From Fibrobacter sp. UBA7003 (GTDB lineage: Bacteria; Fibrobacterota; Fibrobacteria; Fibrobacterales; Fibrobacteraceae): a stretch of 64,000 nt of DNA. How positions within the stretch are numbered: the first letter of the stretch is position 1; each line of letters opens with the position of its first letter. The stretch is taken from positions 183,902 through 247,901 of the forward strand of contig DJXN01000010.1 in the NCBI GenBank assembly GCA_002449765.1. Reading direction: 5' to 3'. Below the pieces are notes generated by a model that searched no databases, was not told the origin of the DNA, and saw nothing but the letters and a program-made list of their open reading frames with translations. A program made the position numbers and the translations under genes. Shown in pieces: positions 55,179-62,541 of the stretch.

Positions 55179-56525
55179 ATGGACTTGAAGCGCAAGAGCG
55201 AGAAACACATTCGAGAATGGCTCAAAAACAGCCAAAAGAAGGCCTTGCTTGTAAAAGGAGCCCGCCAGGTGGGGAAAACTCACGCCATTCGGGACGTACT
55301 GACAGCAGAACATGCGGATTTCTTTGAGATAAACCTCATCGAAACCCCTGCCGCGGTAGATGTTCTTGCCGCAACGCAAACTGTCGATGATCTTGTCCTG
55401 GGCTTTTCGGCTCTTAGCACGCAGAAACTGGAAAAGGGCAAGACAATCATCTTCATCGACGAAGTCCAGAAATACAAGGAAATGATTACCAAAATCAAGT
55501 TCCTTGTAGAAGAAGGGAGTTTCCGATATGTCCTGAGCGGGTCGCTCCTTGGAGTGGAGCTGACGAATCTCGATTCTGCGCCTGTGGGCTACATGACCAC
55601 GGTAGAAATGTTCCCGCTGGATTTCGAAGAATTCCTGCAAATCACGAACATCGATGACAACATCATTTCTAGTTTGCGCTCGTCCTTCGAAAACCGGACG
55701 CCCGTCATGGATGCGGTAAACCAGAAAATGCTGGACCTGTTCACGCGCTACCTTATCGTGGGCGGCATGCCGGAGGCCGTGAGCAACTTTGCGGACAACA
55801 GCAACCTGAACGATGTCATGCGGATCCATCGCGACATTCTGAGTCAGTACAAGCTCGACTTTACGCAATACGAAACGGAAGACAAGCGTTTGTTGCTGAC
55901 AAACGCTTACGAACTGATTCCTGCGGAACTTCTGAAACAGAACCGTCGGTACATCGTGACGGACTTGAAAAAAGGGCTCCATTTTGAGCGTGTACAAAGC
56001 ACATTCCTCTGGCTGAAAAACGCTGGCGTCGCACTTTCTGTTTTCAACAGCACCGAACCGAGAATTCCATTAAAGCTGAACGAGAAAAGCAGTTTGTTTA
56101 AGCTTTACCTTGCGGATGTCGGCATGCTCACTTCGGAATACGGGATGAACACGAAGTCCATGCTGCTGACAAAAAATCAGAACCTGAATGCCGGCGGAAT
56201 CTACGAAAACGCCATTGCTCAGGAACTCTATTCAAAAGGGTTCCGGCTTTACTATTACAATTCAAATCGCCTGGGCGAACTGGATTTTGTAATTGAATAC
56301 AACAACCGAGCATTGCCCATCGAAGTGAAAAGCGGCAAGGATTACACCATCCATTCCGCCATGAACAACTGTCTTGCGAATTCCGAATACCAAATGCAAG
56401 AAGGCTTCGTCTTTGCAAACTGCAATGTTTCCCGAAAGGGAAAGGTGACGTATCTGCCCATCTACATGGTCATGTTCTTGCAGCAAGATTCAGAACAGAT
56501 TGTTCTAGACAAGATTGAGTTTTAA
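55179..56525 (+). CDS. AAA ATPase with DUF4143 domain
   Basis: This 448-residue protein belongs to the AAA_14/DUF4143 family. The Walker A is GARQVGKTHAI near residue 27, Walker B is TIIFIDEVQKYKE, and YVLSGSLLG is sensor 1. The C-terminal DUF4143 domain has the nuclease-like ELDFVIEYNNRALPIEVKSGKD near 370 (the D-ExK pattern of PD-(D/E)xK enzymes). The ATG at 55179 has GAGG upstream; a TTG one codon earlier is ignored. These genes are frequent in accessory DNA and sometimes treated as defence-like, but the function is unknown. It ends in a 4-base overlap with convergent dut. Confidence 0.9.
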   Translation: MDLKRKSEKHIREWLKNSQKKALLVKGARQVGKTHAIRDVLTAEHADFFEINLIETPAAVDVLAATQTVDDLVLGFSALSTQKLEKGKTIIFIDEVQKYKEMITKIKFLVEEGSFRYVLSGSLLGVELTNLDSAPVGYMTTVEMFPLDFEEFLQITNIDDNIISSLRSSFENRTPVMDAVNQKMLDLFTRYLIVGGMPEAVSNFADNSNLNDVMRIHRDILSQYKLDFTQYETEDKRLLLTNAYELIPAELLKQNRRYIVTDLKKGLHFERVQSTFLWLKNAGVALSVFNSTEPRIPLKLNEKSSLFKLYLADVGMLTSEYGMNTKSMLLTKNQNLNAGGIYENAIAQELYSKGFRLYYYNSNRLGELDFVIEYNNRALPIEVKSGKDYTIHSAMNNCLANSEYQMQEGFVFANCNVSRKGKVTYLPIYMVMFLQQDSEQIVLDKIEF

Positions 56526-56959
56526 CAGATTCCCGTGCTGCCGAAGCCGCCGCGGTCGGCGCCTTCAAGTGGGCCTTCCTCGAAGGTAAGCGTGGGCTGC
56601 TGCTCCATGATGCGGAACTGCGCGATGCGGCTCCCCTTCTCGATGGTCACGTCGCGAGTGGCGTACACCGGCATTTTCCACCAGTCGTTCGCGCCGCAGT
56701 AGCTTGAATCCACCACGCCCACGGAATTCGCCTGCAGAATGCCGAAGTTCTTGAACGTGGAACTGCGCGGGGCGATATGCGCCTCGAAACCCTCGGGCAA
56801 CTTCATCGCGACCCCCAGGTGAATGAGCCTGAACTCCCCCGCCTTGAGCGTCACGGTCTCCGCCGCCGCGAGGTCAATCCAGTCGGACTTGCCGCCGACG
56901 TAAGTGAGTTTCGGAATGGAATCGTCAAGATACTGAATTTTGATCGTCTGTGAGGCCAT
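56522..56959 (-). CDS. dut: dUTP diphosphatase
   Basis: Dut hydrolyses dUTP to dUMP, keeping uracil out of DNA. The 145-residue trimeric-type protein has the family motifs in order: DWIDLAAAE (motif 1), APRSSTFKNFGIL (motif 2), GVVDSSYCGANDWW (motif 3), GSRIAQFRI (motif 4) and the terminal RGGFGSTG (motif 5). The ATG at 56959 is preferred over one five codons upstream, which adds residues not seen in the family. Neither has a clear ribosome site. Confidence 0.94.
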   Translation of the reverse strand: MASQTIKIQYLDDSIPKLTYVGGKSDWIDLAAAETVTLKAGEFRLIHLGVAMKLPEGFEAHIAPRSSTFKNFGILQANSVGVVDSSYCGANDWWKMPVYATRDVTIEKGSRIAQFRIMEQQPTLTFEEGPLEGADRGGFGSTGIC

Positions 56960-56993
56960 AAACCAAATATACATTTTTGTCTGCAGTCGAAAG

Positions 56994-57104
56994 GTTTTAC
57001 AATTTCAGCCATAATTTCAAATTCCGTAAAACAAATTTCAGAAAATTTCATTCGGCCATCCAAGGAAACCGGTCGTCTTTTTGCGCAAAAACGCCGTAAT
57101 TTCA
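56994..57104 (+). promoter_or_regulatory. Candidate upstream activator sites for glnK-amtB
   Basis: AATTTCA occurs five times (57001, 57013, 57034, 57044, 57098). GTTTTAC (56994-57000) and GTAAAAC (57026-57032) form a spaced dyad, and TTTTTGCGCAAAAA (57078-57091) is a perfect 14-base palindrome about 70 bases before the expected start. Sigma-54 activators bind such sites upstream of the promoter. Confidence 0.45.
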
Positions 57105-57128
57105 AAAAATTTGCCATAAAAATCCAAA

Positions 57129-57145
57129 TTGGCACGCTCTTTGCA
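57129..57145 (+). promoter_or_regulatory. Sigma-54 (-24/-12) promoter of glnK-amtB
   Basis: TTGGCACGCTCTTTGCA matches the consensus TGGCACG-N4-TTGCA exactly. GG at 57131-57132 and GC at 57143-57144 are separated by the required 10 bases. The expected start is near 57156, about 40 bases before glnK. Confidence 0.92.
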
Positions 57146-57195
57146 CAGAGGGGATGAATTCCAAAATTCCTTGGAATCAAACAAGGACAATAACA

Positions 57196-57537
57196 ATGAA
57201 ACTCGTTACGGCCTACATCCAACCCGAACGACTGAATCTCGTGAAGCAAGCGCTTTACGAAAACAACATTTTCAAGATGTCAGTTACCAACGTGCTCGGC
57301 TGCGGCCAGCAGAAGGGCTACAACCAGCGCTTCCGCGGCGTGGTGACCGAGGTGAATTTGCTCAAGAAGATTTGCCTCAAGATTGCGGTAAACGATGAAT
57401 TCGTGCAGCCCTGCATCGATGCCATCATCAAGGGCGCGCGCTCCGGCGAAATCGGCGACGGCAAGATCTTCGTCACCTCGCTCGAACAGTGCATCCGCAT
57501 CCGCACCGGAGAAACAGGGCCGGAGGCAATCGGTTAG
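57196..57537 (+). CDS. glnK: P-II nitrogen regulatory protein
   Basis: P-II proteins sense 2-oxoglutarate and ATP/ADP and block the ammonium channel when nitrogen is plentiful. The 113-residue length is standard. The T-loop [14 protein letters not shown] at 35-48 keeps Gln39, Lys40, Gly41 and Arg47, but residue 51 is Thr, so the Tyr uridylylated in E. coli is missing. GDGKIFV and RIRTGE complete the nucleotide site. The ATG at 57196 is chosen because AAGGA precedes it and the family begins MKLVTAYI. amtB follows after 57 bases. Confidence 0.94.
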   Translation: MKLVTAYIQPERLNLVKQALYENNIFKMSVTNVLGCGQQKGYNQRFRGVVTEVNLLKKICLKIAVNDEFVQPCIDAIIKGARSGEIGDGKIFVTSLEQCIRIRTGETGPEAIG

Positions 57538-57594
57538 ACGAAAGAACGGCGCTCCGCGCCTACAGACAAAAGATTTATTAAAAGGATTTAAAGA

Positions 57595-58860
57595 ATGAAC
57601 GAAGTTACACAAGTCGTACCTGTCAGCGACGCAATCTTTATGACAGAAAACATCTGGATCATGATCAGCGCCATGCTGGTGTTCATCATGGGTCTTGGAT
57701 TCGCCTGCGTTGAAGCGGGCCTCGTGCGCGCCAAGTGCGCTGCCAACGTCGCCTTCAAGAACATCGCGGTCCCCGCCATAGGCATCACGATGTACGCCCT
57801 GCTAGGCTTCGGCCTCATGTATCCGGGAACCTTCAACGGGATTCTCGGTTTCGCGGGCTTTGGCATTGGCGACTGGGCGAATCCGGCCAGTTTCACCTCC
57901 GCCTACAACGGCCACTTTACTTTGTTTGCAGACTGGCTTTTCCAGGCAATGTTTGCAGCGACCGCAGCAACGATTGTCTCGGGCGCCGTGGCCGAACGTG
58001 TGAAACTCAATTCCTTCCTGGTCTTCACCATTGTCTACGTGGCTTTCGTCTACCCGATTGTGGGTAGCTGGACATGGGGCGGCGGCTGGCTTTCGACCAT
58101 CGGCAAGGCTGGTTTCCACGACCTCGCCGGTTCTACCCTCGTGCACTCCGTGGGCGGCTGGGCAGCACTTGCCGGCGTAATGATTCTCGGGCCCCGTATC
58201 GGCAAGTACGTGAACGGCAAGGTACACGCCATCCCGGCACACAACATTCCGCTTGCAACCATCGGTGTATTCATGCTGTGGTTCGGTTGGTGGGGATTCA
58301 ACGCAGGTTCCGCACTCAGTGGCGACCCGAAGGCTACTAGCTGGATTCTCGTGACCACGAACCTCGCCGCCGTCGCGGGTATCATTACCGCGACGCTCAC
58401 GAGCTGGATCGTCTCGAAGAAGCCCGACGCCACCATGGCGCTGAACGGATGCCTTGCCGGCCTCGTGGCAATCACTGCCGGTGCAGACGTGGTGACTCCG
58501 CTCTCCTCCTGGATTATCGGTGCCTTCGCTGGCGTACTCGTAGTCGGCGCAGTATTCATGTTCGACCGCCTGCACTTGGATGACCCGGTCGGCGCCCTCT
58601 CTGTTCACCTGGTGAACGGCGTGTGGGGTACGATTGCCGTGGGTATCTTTGACATGACGGGCAATTACAGCGTGCTCACTCAGCTCATCGGTGTTGCCGC
58701 CTACGCCCTACCCTGCTTCGCCGGCGCTAGCCTGATTTTCTTCGTCATCAAGAAGACAATGGGCCTGCGCGTCACGGAAAGGCAAGAACTCCGCGGCCTC
58801 GACCAAAGCGAACACGGACAAGAATCCTACAGCGGATTCCAGATCTTCAGCAACATGTAA
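57595..58860 (+). CDS. amtB: Ammonium transporter
   Basis: AmtB is a trimeric channel that takes up ammonium. The 421-residue protein has eleven or so helices, the family start (ENIWIMISAMLVFIMGLGFACVEAG) and the two pore His residues, in LVHSVGGW near 184 and SVHLVNGVWG near 338. The C-terminal tail (GLRVTERQELRGLDQSEHGQ) is the usual P-II docking region. AAAGGA lies before the ATG. It shares the sigma-54 promoter with glnK, so both are expected to rise under nitrogen shortage. Confidence 0.96.
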   Translation: MNEVTQVVPVSDAIFMTENIWIMISAMLVFIMGLGFACVEAGLVRAKCAANVAFKNIAVPAIGITMYALLGFGLMYPGTFNGILGFAGFGIGDWANPASFTSAYNGHFTLFADWLFQAMFAATAATIVSGAVAERVKLNSFLVFTIVYVAFVYPIVGSWTWGGGWLSTIGKAGFHDLAGSTLVHSVGGWAALAGVMILGPRIGKYVNGKVHAIPAHNIPLATIGVFMLWFGWWGFNAGSALSGDPKATSWILVTTNLAAVAGIITATLTSWIVSKKPDATMALNGCLAGLVAITAGADVVTPLSSWIIGAFAGVLVVGAVFMFDRLHLDDPVGALSVHLVNGVWGTIAVGIFDMTGNYSVLTQLIGVAAYALPCFAGASLIFFVIKKTMGLRVTERQELRGLDQSEHGQESYSGFQIFSNM

Positions 58861-58881
58861 ACTCCCACCAAAAACCAAGAA

Positions 58882-58909
58882 CGACCCCGACAATCGCCGG
58901 GGCCGTTTT
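58882..58909. terminator. Terminator between amtB and trpA
   Basis: Arms 58882-58889 and 58898-58905 pair with one mismatch on the plus strand (G-U on the minus strand); TTTT follows on the plus strand. Confidence 0.65.
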
Positions 58910-58959
58910 GTATTTAGATTCAAATTCAGTATTCGAACGAGACCGTTTGAATTCCGATT

Positions 58960-59709
58960 TTATCCGACAAGTTCGCGGGCCTTCGCTTCGATTTCGGCGA
59001 TGGCTTTTTTGCGGCCTTCGGCAGAATCTTCGTTACCGAGCACGATATTCACGAACACGGAGCCTGCAACCACGGCATACACGTGCTTGCTAAGCACCTT
59101 GGATTGCTCTCCATTGCGGATGCCGAATCCGCCGAGCACCTTCGCGCCCCCCTTACCGACGGTGTCGATAAAGTCGAGCGTCGCCTGGTCAATGGTGGTT
59201 TCGCTGCCGGTGGTACCCGCGCGGAGTGCAGCGTAGATGTACTTGAAGCCCTTGGAGGCCATCGTTTCGAGGCGTTCCTTGGTCATGGAAGGTGCCGCGA
59301 CCGGGATGTTTTCGAGGCCGTGCTTCTTGCAAGCTTCGGTGAGGCCTTCGTCGCAATCGAACGGCAAGTCCGGAATGATGCATGCGGAAACACCTGAGTC
59401 CTTGCACATACGTACAAAGTTGTCTATACCCGGCGTAAAAGCGAGCGAACCATAAGTCATGATGTAAATCGGCGTTTCGGGGTGGCGTTCGTGAATCTTC
59501 TTCACGATTTCAAGACCCTGCTTGGTGGAATAACCCTTGTCAAGAGCAATGGTCGATGCCGTCTGGATGGCCGGACCGTCGGCACTCGGGTCACTGAAGG
59601 CGAGCTGGATTTCAAGGATGTTCGCGCCACCCTTCACGAGGGCGTCGGCGATGGCGATAGAAGTTTCTGCGTCCGGGAACCCGGCAATGAGATGAGACAT
59701 TAAGTTCAT
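58960..59709 (-). CDS. trpA: Tryptophan synthase alpha chain
   Basis: TrpA cleaves indole-glycerol phosphate and channels indole to TrpB. The 249-residue protein is slightly short because the N-terminal helix found in E. coli is missing; it begins MNLMSHLIAGFPD. The catalytic Glu is in ILEIQLAFSDP and the catalytic Asp in SADGPAIQTAS near residue 43. The phosphate-site segments GFGIRNGEQ and VAGSVFV are present. It lies 80 bases after trpB. Confidence 0.95.
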   Translation of the reverse strand: MNLMSHLIAGFPDAETSIAIADALVKGGANILEIQLAFSDPSADGPAIQTASTIALDKGYSTKQGLEIVKKIHERHPETPIYIMTYGSLAFTPGIDNFVRMCKDSGVSACIIPDLPFDCDEGLTEACKKHGLENIPVAAPSMTKERLETMASKGFKYIYAALRAGTTGSETTIDQATLDFIDTVGKGGAKVLGGFGIRNGEQSKVLSKHVYAVVAGSVFVNIVLGNEDSAEGRKKAIAEIEAKARELVG

Positions 59710-59750
59710 AGTGATAACTCTTTGATTGAAATGTTCTAGTGAAAAGTGAA

Positions 59751-59805
59751 ATTATTCATCATCAATTATCAATTATCATTTATCAATCATCAATTATTCA
59801 TTATC
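59751..59805. repeat. AT-rich simple repeat at the end of trpB
   Basis: Units such as ATCAATTATCAATTATC repeat imperfectly between trpB and trpA and run into the last four codons of trpB. A similar repeat follows rho. Confidence 0.6.
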
Positions 59806-61064
59806 TCGGCGTCGTGGATGTCTTCGTTGTTTTCGAGGCGCTTGAGTTCGGCCTTTAGGAATTCCTTCCACTTTTCGGGGCGGAACACCGGACTCGTGAT
59901 GAAGATGTCCTTGTCGCCGCGGCCACTCATGTTGATGACGAGCGCCTTGTCCTTCGGGAGTTCCTTCGCGATTTTCATGGCCGCGGCGCCGGCGTGCGCA
60001 CTTTCGAGGGCGAAGAGGATTCCTTCGTTGCGAGCGAAGAACTTGACCGCATCGAGAGCTTCCTTGTCGAGGAATGCCGTGAATTCCACGCGGCCGGATT
60101 CGCCGAGGGCGGCAAGCTGCGGCCCAATTCCCATGTAGTCAAGACCTGCCGAAATGGAGCGCGTCGGCATGGATTGACCGTCTTCGTCAATGAGGAAGCG
60201 GCTCTTGTAACCCTGCACGATGCCTTCGCGGCTCGCGTTACCCGTCATGCGGGCGGCGTTCTCGCCTACGTTCGGGCCAATGCCGCCGGCTTCCGCACCA
60301 ATCAGGCGCACATTCGCATCGTTGATGAACGGCGTGAACACGCCGATGGAGTTGCTTCCGCCACCCACGCAAGCGACAACGGCCGCAATGTCGATGTTAC
60401 GCTCGGCTGCCTGGCGCTTGACTTCTTCGCCGATGATGGACTGGAACGTACGGACAATATCCGGGAACGGAGCCGGACCGAGGGCAGAACCGAGCACGTA
60501 ATGCGTGTTCTTGAAATTCGTGGCCCAGTCGCGCATCGCCTCGTTCACGGCATCCTTCAGAGTGCGGCTGCCGCTCGTAACCGGCACGACCTTCGCGCCG
60601 TACATTTCCATGGTCGCCACGTTCGGCTGCTGACGGCGAACATCGACTTCGCCCATGTACACCACGCATTCGAGGCCAAGTTTGGCGCAAGCGGCTGCGG
60701 TAGCGAGCCCGTGCTGGCCGGCACCCGTCTCCGCAATGATGCGGGTCTTGCCCATCTTCTTAGCGAGCAGGCATTGACCGATGGCGTTGTTGATCTTGTG
60801 GGCACCCGTGTTGGCAAGGCCTTCGAGCTTGATGTAAATCTGAGCGCCACCCAACAGTTCCGTTGCCGTCGGAGCGTAATACAGCGGGGTCTCGCGCCCA
60901 ATGTAGTCGCGCTGGATGATGCGCAGTTCTTCGAGAAATTCCGGATCGTGGATGTACTTGTTGAATGCCGCTTCGAGGTCGTCGAGCGGGCGGCGGATGA
61001 TTTCGGCAACGTACTTGCCGCCGAACTTGTCAAAGAAACCGTTGTTAGAAACCGTTGATGTCAT
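59790..61064 (-). CDS. trpB: Tryptophan synthase beta chain
   Basis: TrpB is the PLP enzyme that joins indole and serine. The 424-residue protein has the standard TrpB1 pattern: KLEGLANTGAHKINNA with the PLP Lys, ETGAGQHG with the catalytic Glu, GGGSNSIG for the PLP phosphate and HAGAAAMK near the end. The ATG is at 61064 with a weak ribosome site. The leader upstream carries a Trp attenuator, so expression should respond to charged tRNA-Trp. Its last residues (IMNN) come from an AT-rich repeat. Confidence 0.96.
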   Translation of the reverse strand: MTSTVSNNGFFDKFGGKYVAEIIRRPLDDLEAAFNKYIHDPEFLEELRIIQRDYIGRETPLYYAPTATELLGGAQIYIKLEGLANTGAHKINNAIGQCLLAKKMGKTRIIAETGAGQHGLATAAACAKLGLECVVYMGEVDVRRQQPNVATMEMYGAKVVPVTSGSRTLKDAVNEAMRDWATNFKNTHYVLGSALGPAPFPDIVRTFQSIIGEEVKRQAAERNIDIAAVVACVGGGSNSIGVFTPFINDANVRLIGAEAGGIGPNVGENAARMTGNASREGIVQGYKSRFLIDEDGQSMPTRSISAGLDYMGIGPQLAALGESGRVEFTAFLDKEALDAVKFFARNEGILFALESAHAGAAAMKIAKELPKDKALVINMSGRGDKDIFITSPVFRPEKWKEFLKAELKRLENNEDIHDAEIMNN

Positions 61065-61130
61065 TTTTATTTTGTCGCGCCTTTTGCGCCTTGAGGTTAA
61101 TGGTTATGGCTTCTGGTCCACCCGGAAGAC

Positions 61131-61163
61131 AAAAAAAGAGGCTTCCGGTGAGTCCGAAAGCCT
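61131..61163 (-). terminator. trp attenuator terminator (proximal copy)
   Basis: On the minus strand a 10-pair stem (61154-61163 with 61139-61148, one G-U pair, 5-base loop) is followed by seven U at 61137-61131. The 5' side overlaps the segment CGGACTC (61150-61156), which can instead pair with GAGTCCG beside the leader stop codon. Confidence 0.85.
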
Positions 61164-61198
61164 TTTACAAACACTTGATGAAATCAGCAAACCGGACT

Positions 61199-61255
61199 CT
61201 ATTTCGTAGAGCCCCACCACCAACGGTTGAAACGGATTACTGCATTCATCTTCAT
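61199..61255 (-). CDS. trpL: trp operon leader peptide, 18 residues with three Trp
   Basis: The peptide reads MKMNAVIRFNRWWWGSTK and ends at TAG (61201-61199). Three consecutive TGG codons lie at 61222-61214. The stop codon overlaps the hairpin CTCTA-CGAAA-TAGAG, and the next bases (GAGTCCG) can pair with CGGACTC in the terminator. This is the layout of classic ribosome-stalling attenuation: stalling at the Trp codons would free the antiterminator. The ribosome site is weak, and the ATG at 61249 is an alternative start. Confidence 0.85.
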   Translation of the reverse strand: MKMNAVIRFNRWWWGSTK

Positions 61256-61310
61256 GTACCCAAAATTAGGAATGTCTCTTTTTGGTGGCAAGGGGTGGCT
61301 CGGAGAAAAA

Positions 61311-61347
61311 AGAAAAAAATGAAGGCTTCCATCACCAGGAAGCCTTC
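61311..61347 (-). terminator. Second, upstream trp-type attenuator terminator
   Basis: A perfect 10-base stem (GAAGGCTTCC with GGAAGCCTTC, 61321-61330 and 61338-61347; 7-base loop) is followed on the minus strand by A and seven U. It is related in sequence to the proximal terminator. Confidence 0.85.
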
Positions 61348-61349
61348 TA

Positions 61350-61433
61350 CTAAACACTTGATGAAAAGGCAAGTCCTGAATCCCTTTTCGTGAGAACCCT
61401 GCCGCAAGCGGCCAGAGCGGATTGCCCGTTTCA
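61350..61433 (-). other. Degenerate second copy of the trp leader
   Basis: The ATG at 61433 starts a frame MKRAIRSGRLRQGSHEKG that aligns with the trpL copy (AVIRFNRWWWGSTK). The three Trp codons are replaced by TTG, CGG and CAG, and the stop codon is lost, so the frame runs on through the terminator. The downstream ACACTTGATGAAA segment (plus strand) is identical in both copies. It is read as a decayed duplicate. Confidence 0.65.
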
Positions 61434-61447
61434 TCTTTATGTTATGC

Positions 61448-61476
61448 AATATATATACTAATTCGTTGTCTGTCAA
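61448..61476 (-). promoter_or_regulatory. Promoter of the trp leader and trpBA
   Basis: On the minus strand TTGACA (61476-61471) and TATATT (61453-61448) are 17 bases apart, an almost consensus sigma-70 promoter. The expected start near 61441 lies only about eight bases before the first leader ATG. The rest of 61477-61619 is AT-rich with no gene seen. Confidence 0.8.
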
Positions 61477-61619
61477 TAGGTTAATGTCATATTTTTGTAA
61501 AAAAATCTGTGATAATCCTCATTTTTGAGCTTTTTTGCAAAAAAAACTCCCGCTCGGGTAAACTTTTGTTTATTTTCAATACTTGAACAATCACCCTATA
61601 AAAAGAAAGAGCAAAATAT

Positions 61620-62507
61620 ATGAAGACGCCCCTCAAGTACACGCTTACCCTTGCAGGGATTATGATGTTTGTCGCCTGTGGCGATGATAGCAGCAGTTCT
61701 CCGGCAGCTAGCGGAAACAAATACATCCTTCACGAAGACAAGCAGACCTTCGGCATCATTCACGACCGTTGCTATGTCAGCGAAAGCAACACACGCTGGG
61801 ACGAGAACGTGGACACGTCCTGGTACCACTACAAATTTGTCGGAAACAAGCTAGTCGTATTCGCGGACGGCAACACAGCCGACAAGCATTACGAATGGAA
61901 CGGAGAAGAGGCCGAAGACTCGGAAAGCAGCCAAGTAATGGCCGGAGGCAACAAAGGCAACATTTTCGGGACATGGAAAACAACTACGGAACGCTGCCGC
62001 TACGAAGATGGCGAAATTGACTGCGACAACAATAAAGAAGACGAAGAAAGCAACTCGACAATCTACGTTCTGGATGTTTCCAAAAGCAATCTTACCATGT
62101 CCTGGGAAATGGAGAAGAACTATTGCCCGGCAGAAGACCTTGAATATGATATTGAAGACCTCCTCGATTACAACGATGTAGAAGAGTATTCCGTATCATC
62201 ATCCGATTGCAACACGGTCAAGTTCAAGGCGAACGGCAAGTCCGTGACGGCAACGATATCCATGAGCATTGACAAGGAAAATGTCGCTACGAGAGAGGTC
62301 ACCTACACATCCGGAAGCAAGACCTGTCTATCTAGTTTCAAGAAGGTAAGCAAGATGCTGCAGATTCCCGAATCCCTGTGCAATGCCGATGACATGAGCA
62401 AATACATGAAGAAAACGCCCGGCTATCCTCATAAATATCAAGTCGACAACGACGAGGAATTCTACCCATGCCTTTCTGACATGCTCGGTGTGGAAATCGA
62501 ATACTAA
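61620..62507 (+). CDS. Lipoprotein, 295 residues
   Basis: The lipobox is FVAC with Cys at residue 20, followed by GDDSSSSP, the Ser-rich start common to Fibrobacter lipoproteins. The mature part is acidic, with repeated Glu/Asp runs and about eight Cys residues, and beta-strand-like segments. No domain was recognised. A FISUMP-type gene follows after 34 bases on the same strand, so the two may form a unit. No function is proposed. Confidence 0.7.
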   Translation: MKTPLKYTLTLAGIMMFVACGDDSSSSPAASGNKYILHEDKQTFGIIHDRCYVSESNTRWDENVDTSWYHYKFVGNKLVVFADGNTADKHYEWNGEEAEDSESSQVMAGGNKGNIFGTWKTTTERCRYEDGEIDCDNNKEDEESNSTIYVLDVSKSNLTMSWEMEKNYCPAEDLEYDIEDLLDYNDVEEYSVSSSDCNTVKFKANGKSVTATISMSIDKENVATREVTYTSGSKTCLSSFKKVSKMLQIPESLCNADDMSKYMKKTPGYPHKYQVDNDEEFYPCLSDMLGVEIEY

Positions 62508-62541
62508 GACTACAACGCGGCGATAAACACAAGAGATTTAT

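Noticed and set aside
61252..61476. A 74-residue protein on the minus strand
   Set aside because: The frame runs through a perfect terminator hairpin and its T tract and aligns with the trp leader copy, so it is better explained as a decayed attenuator.
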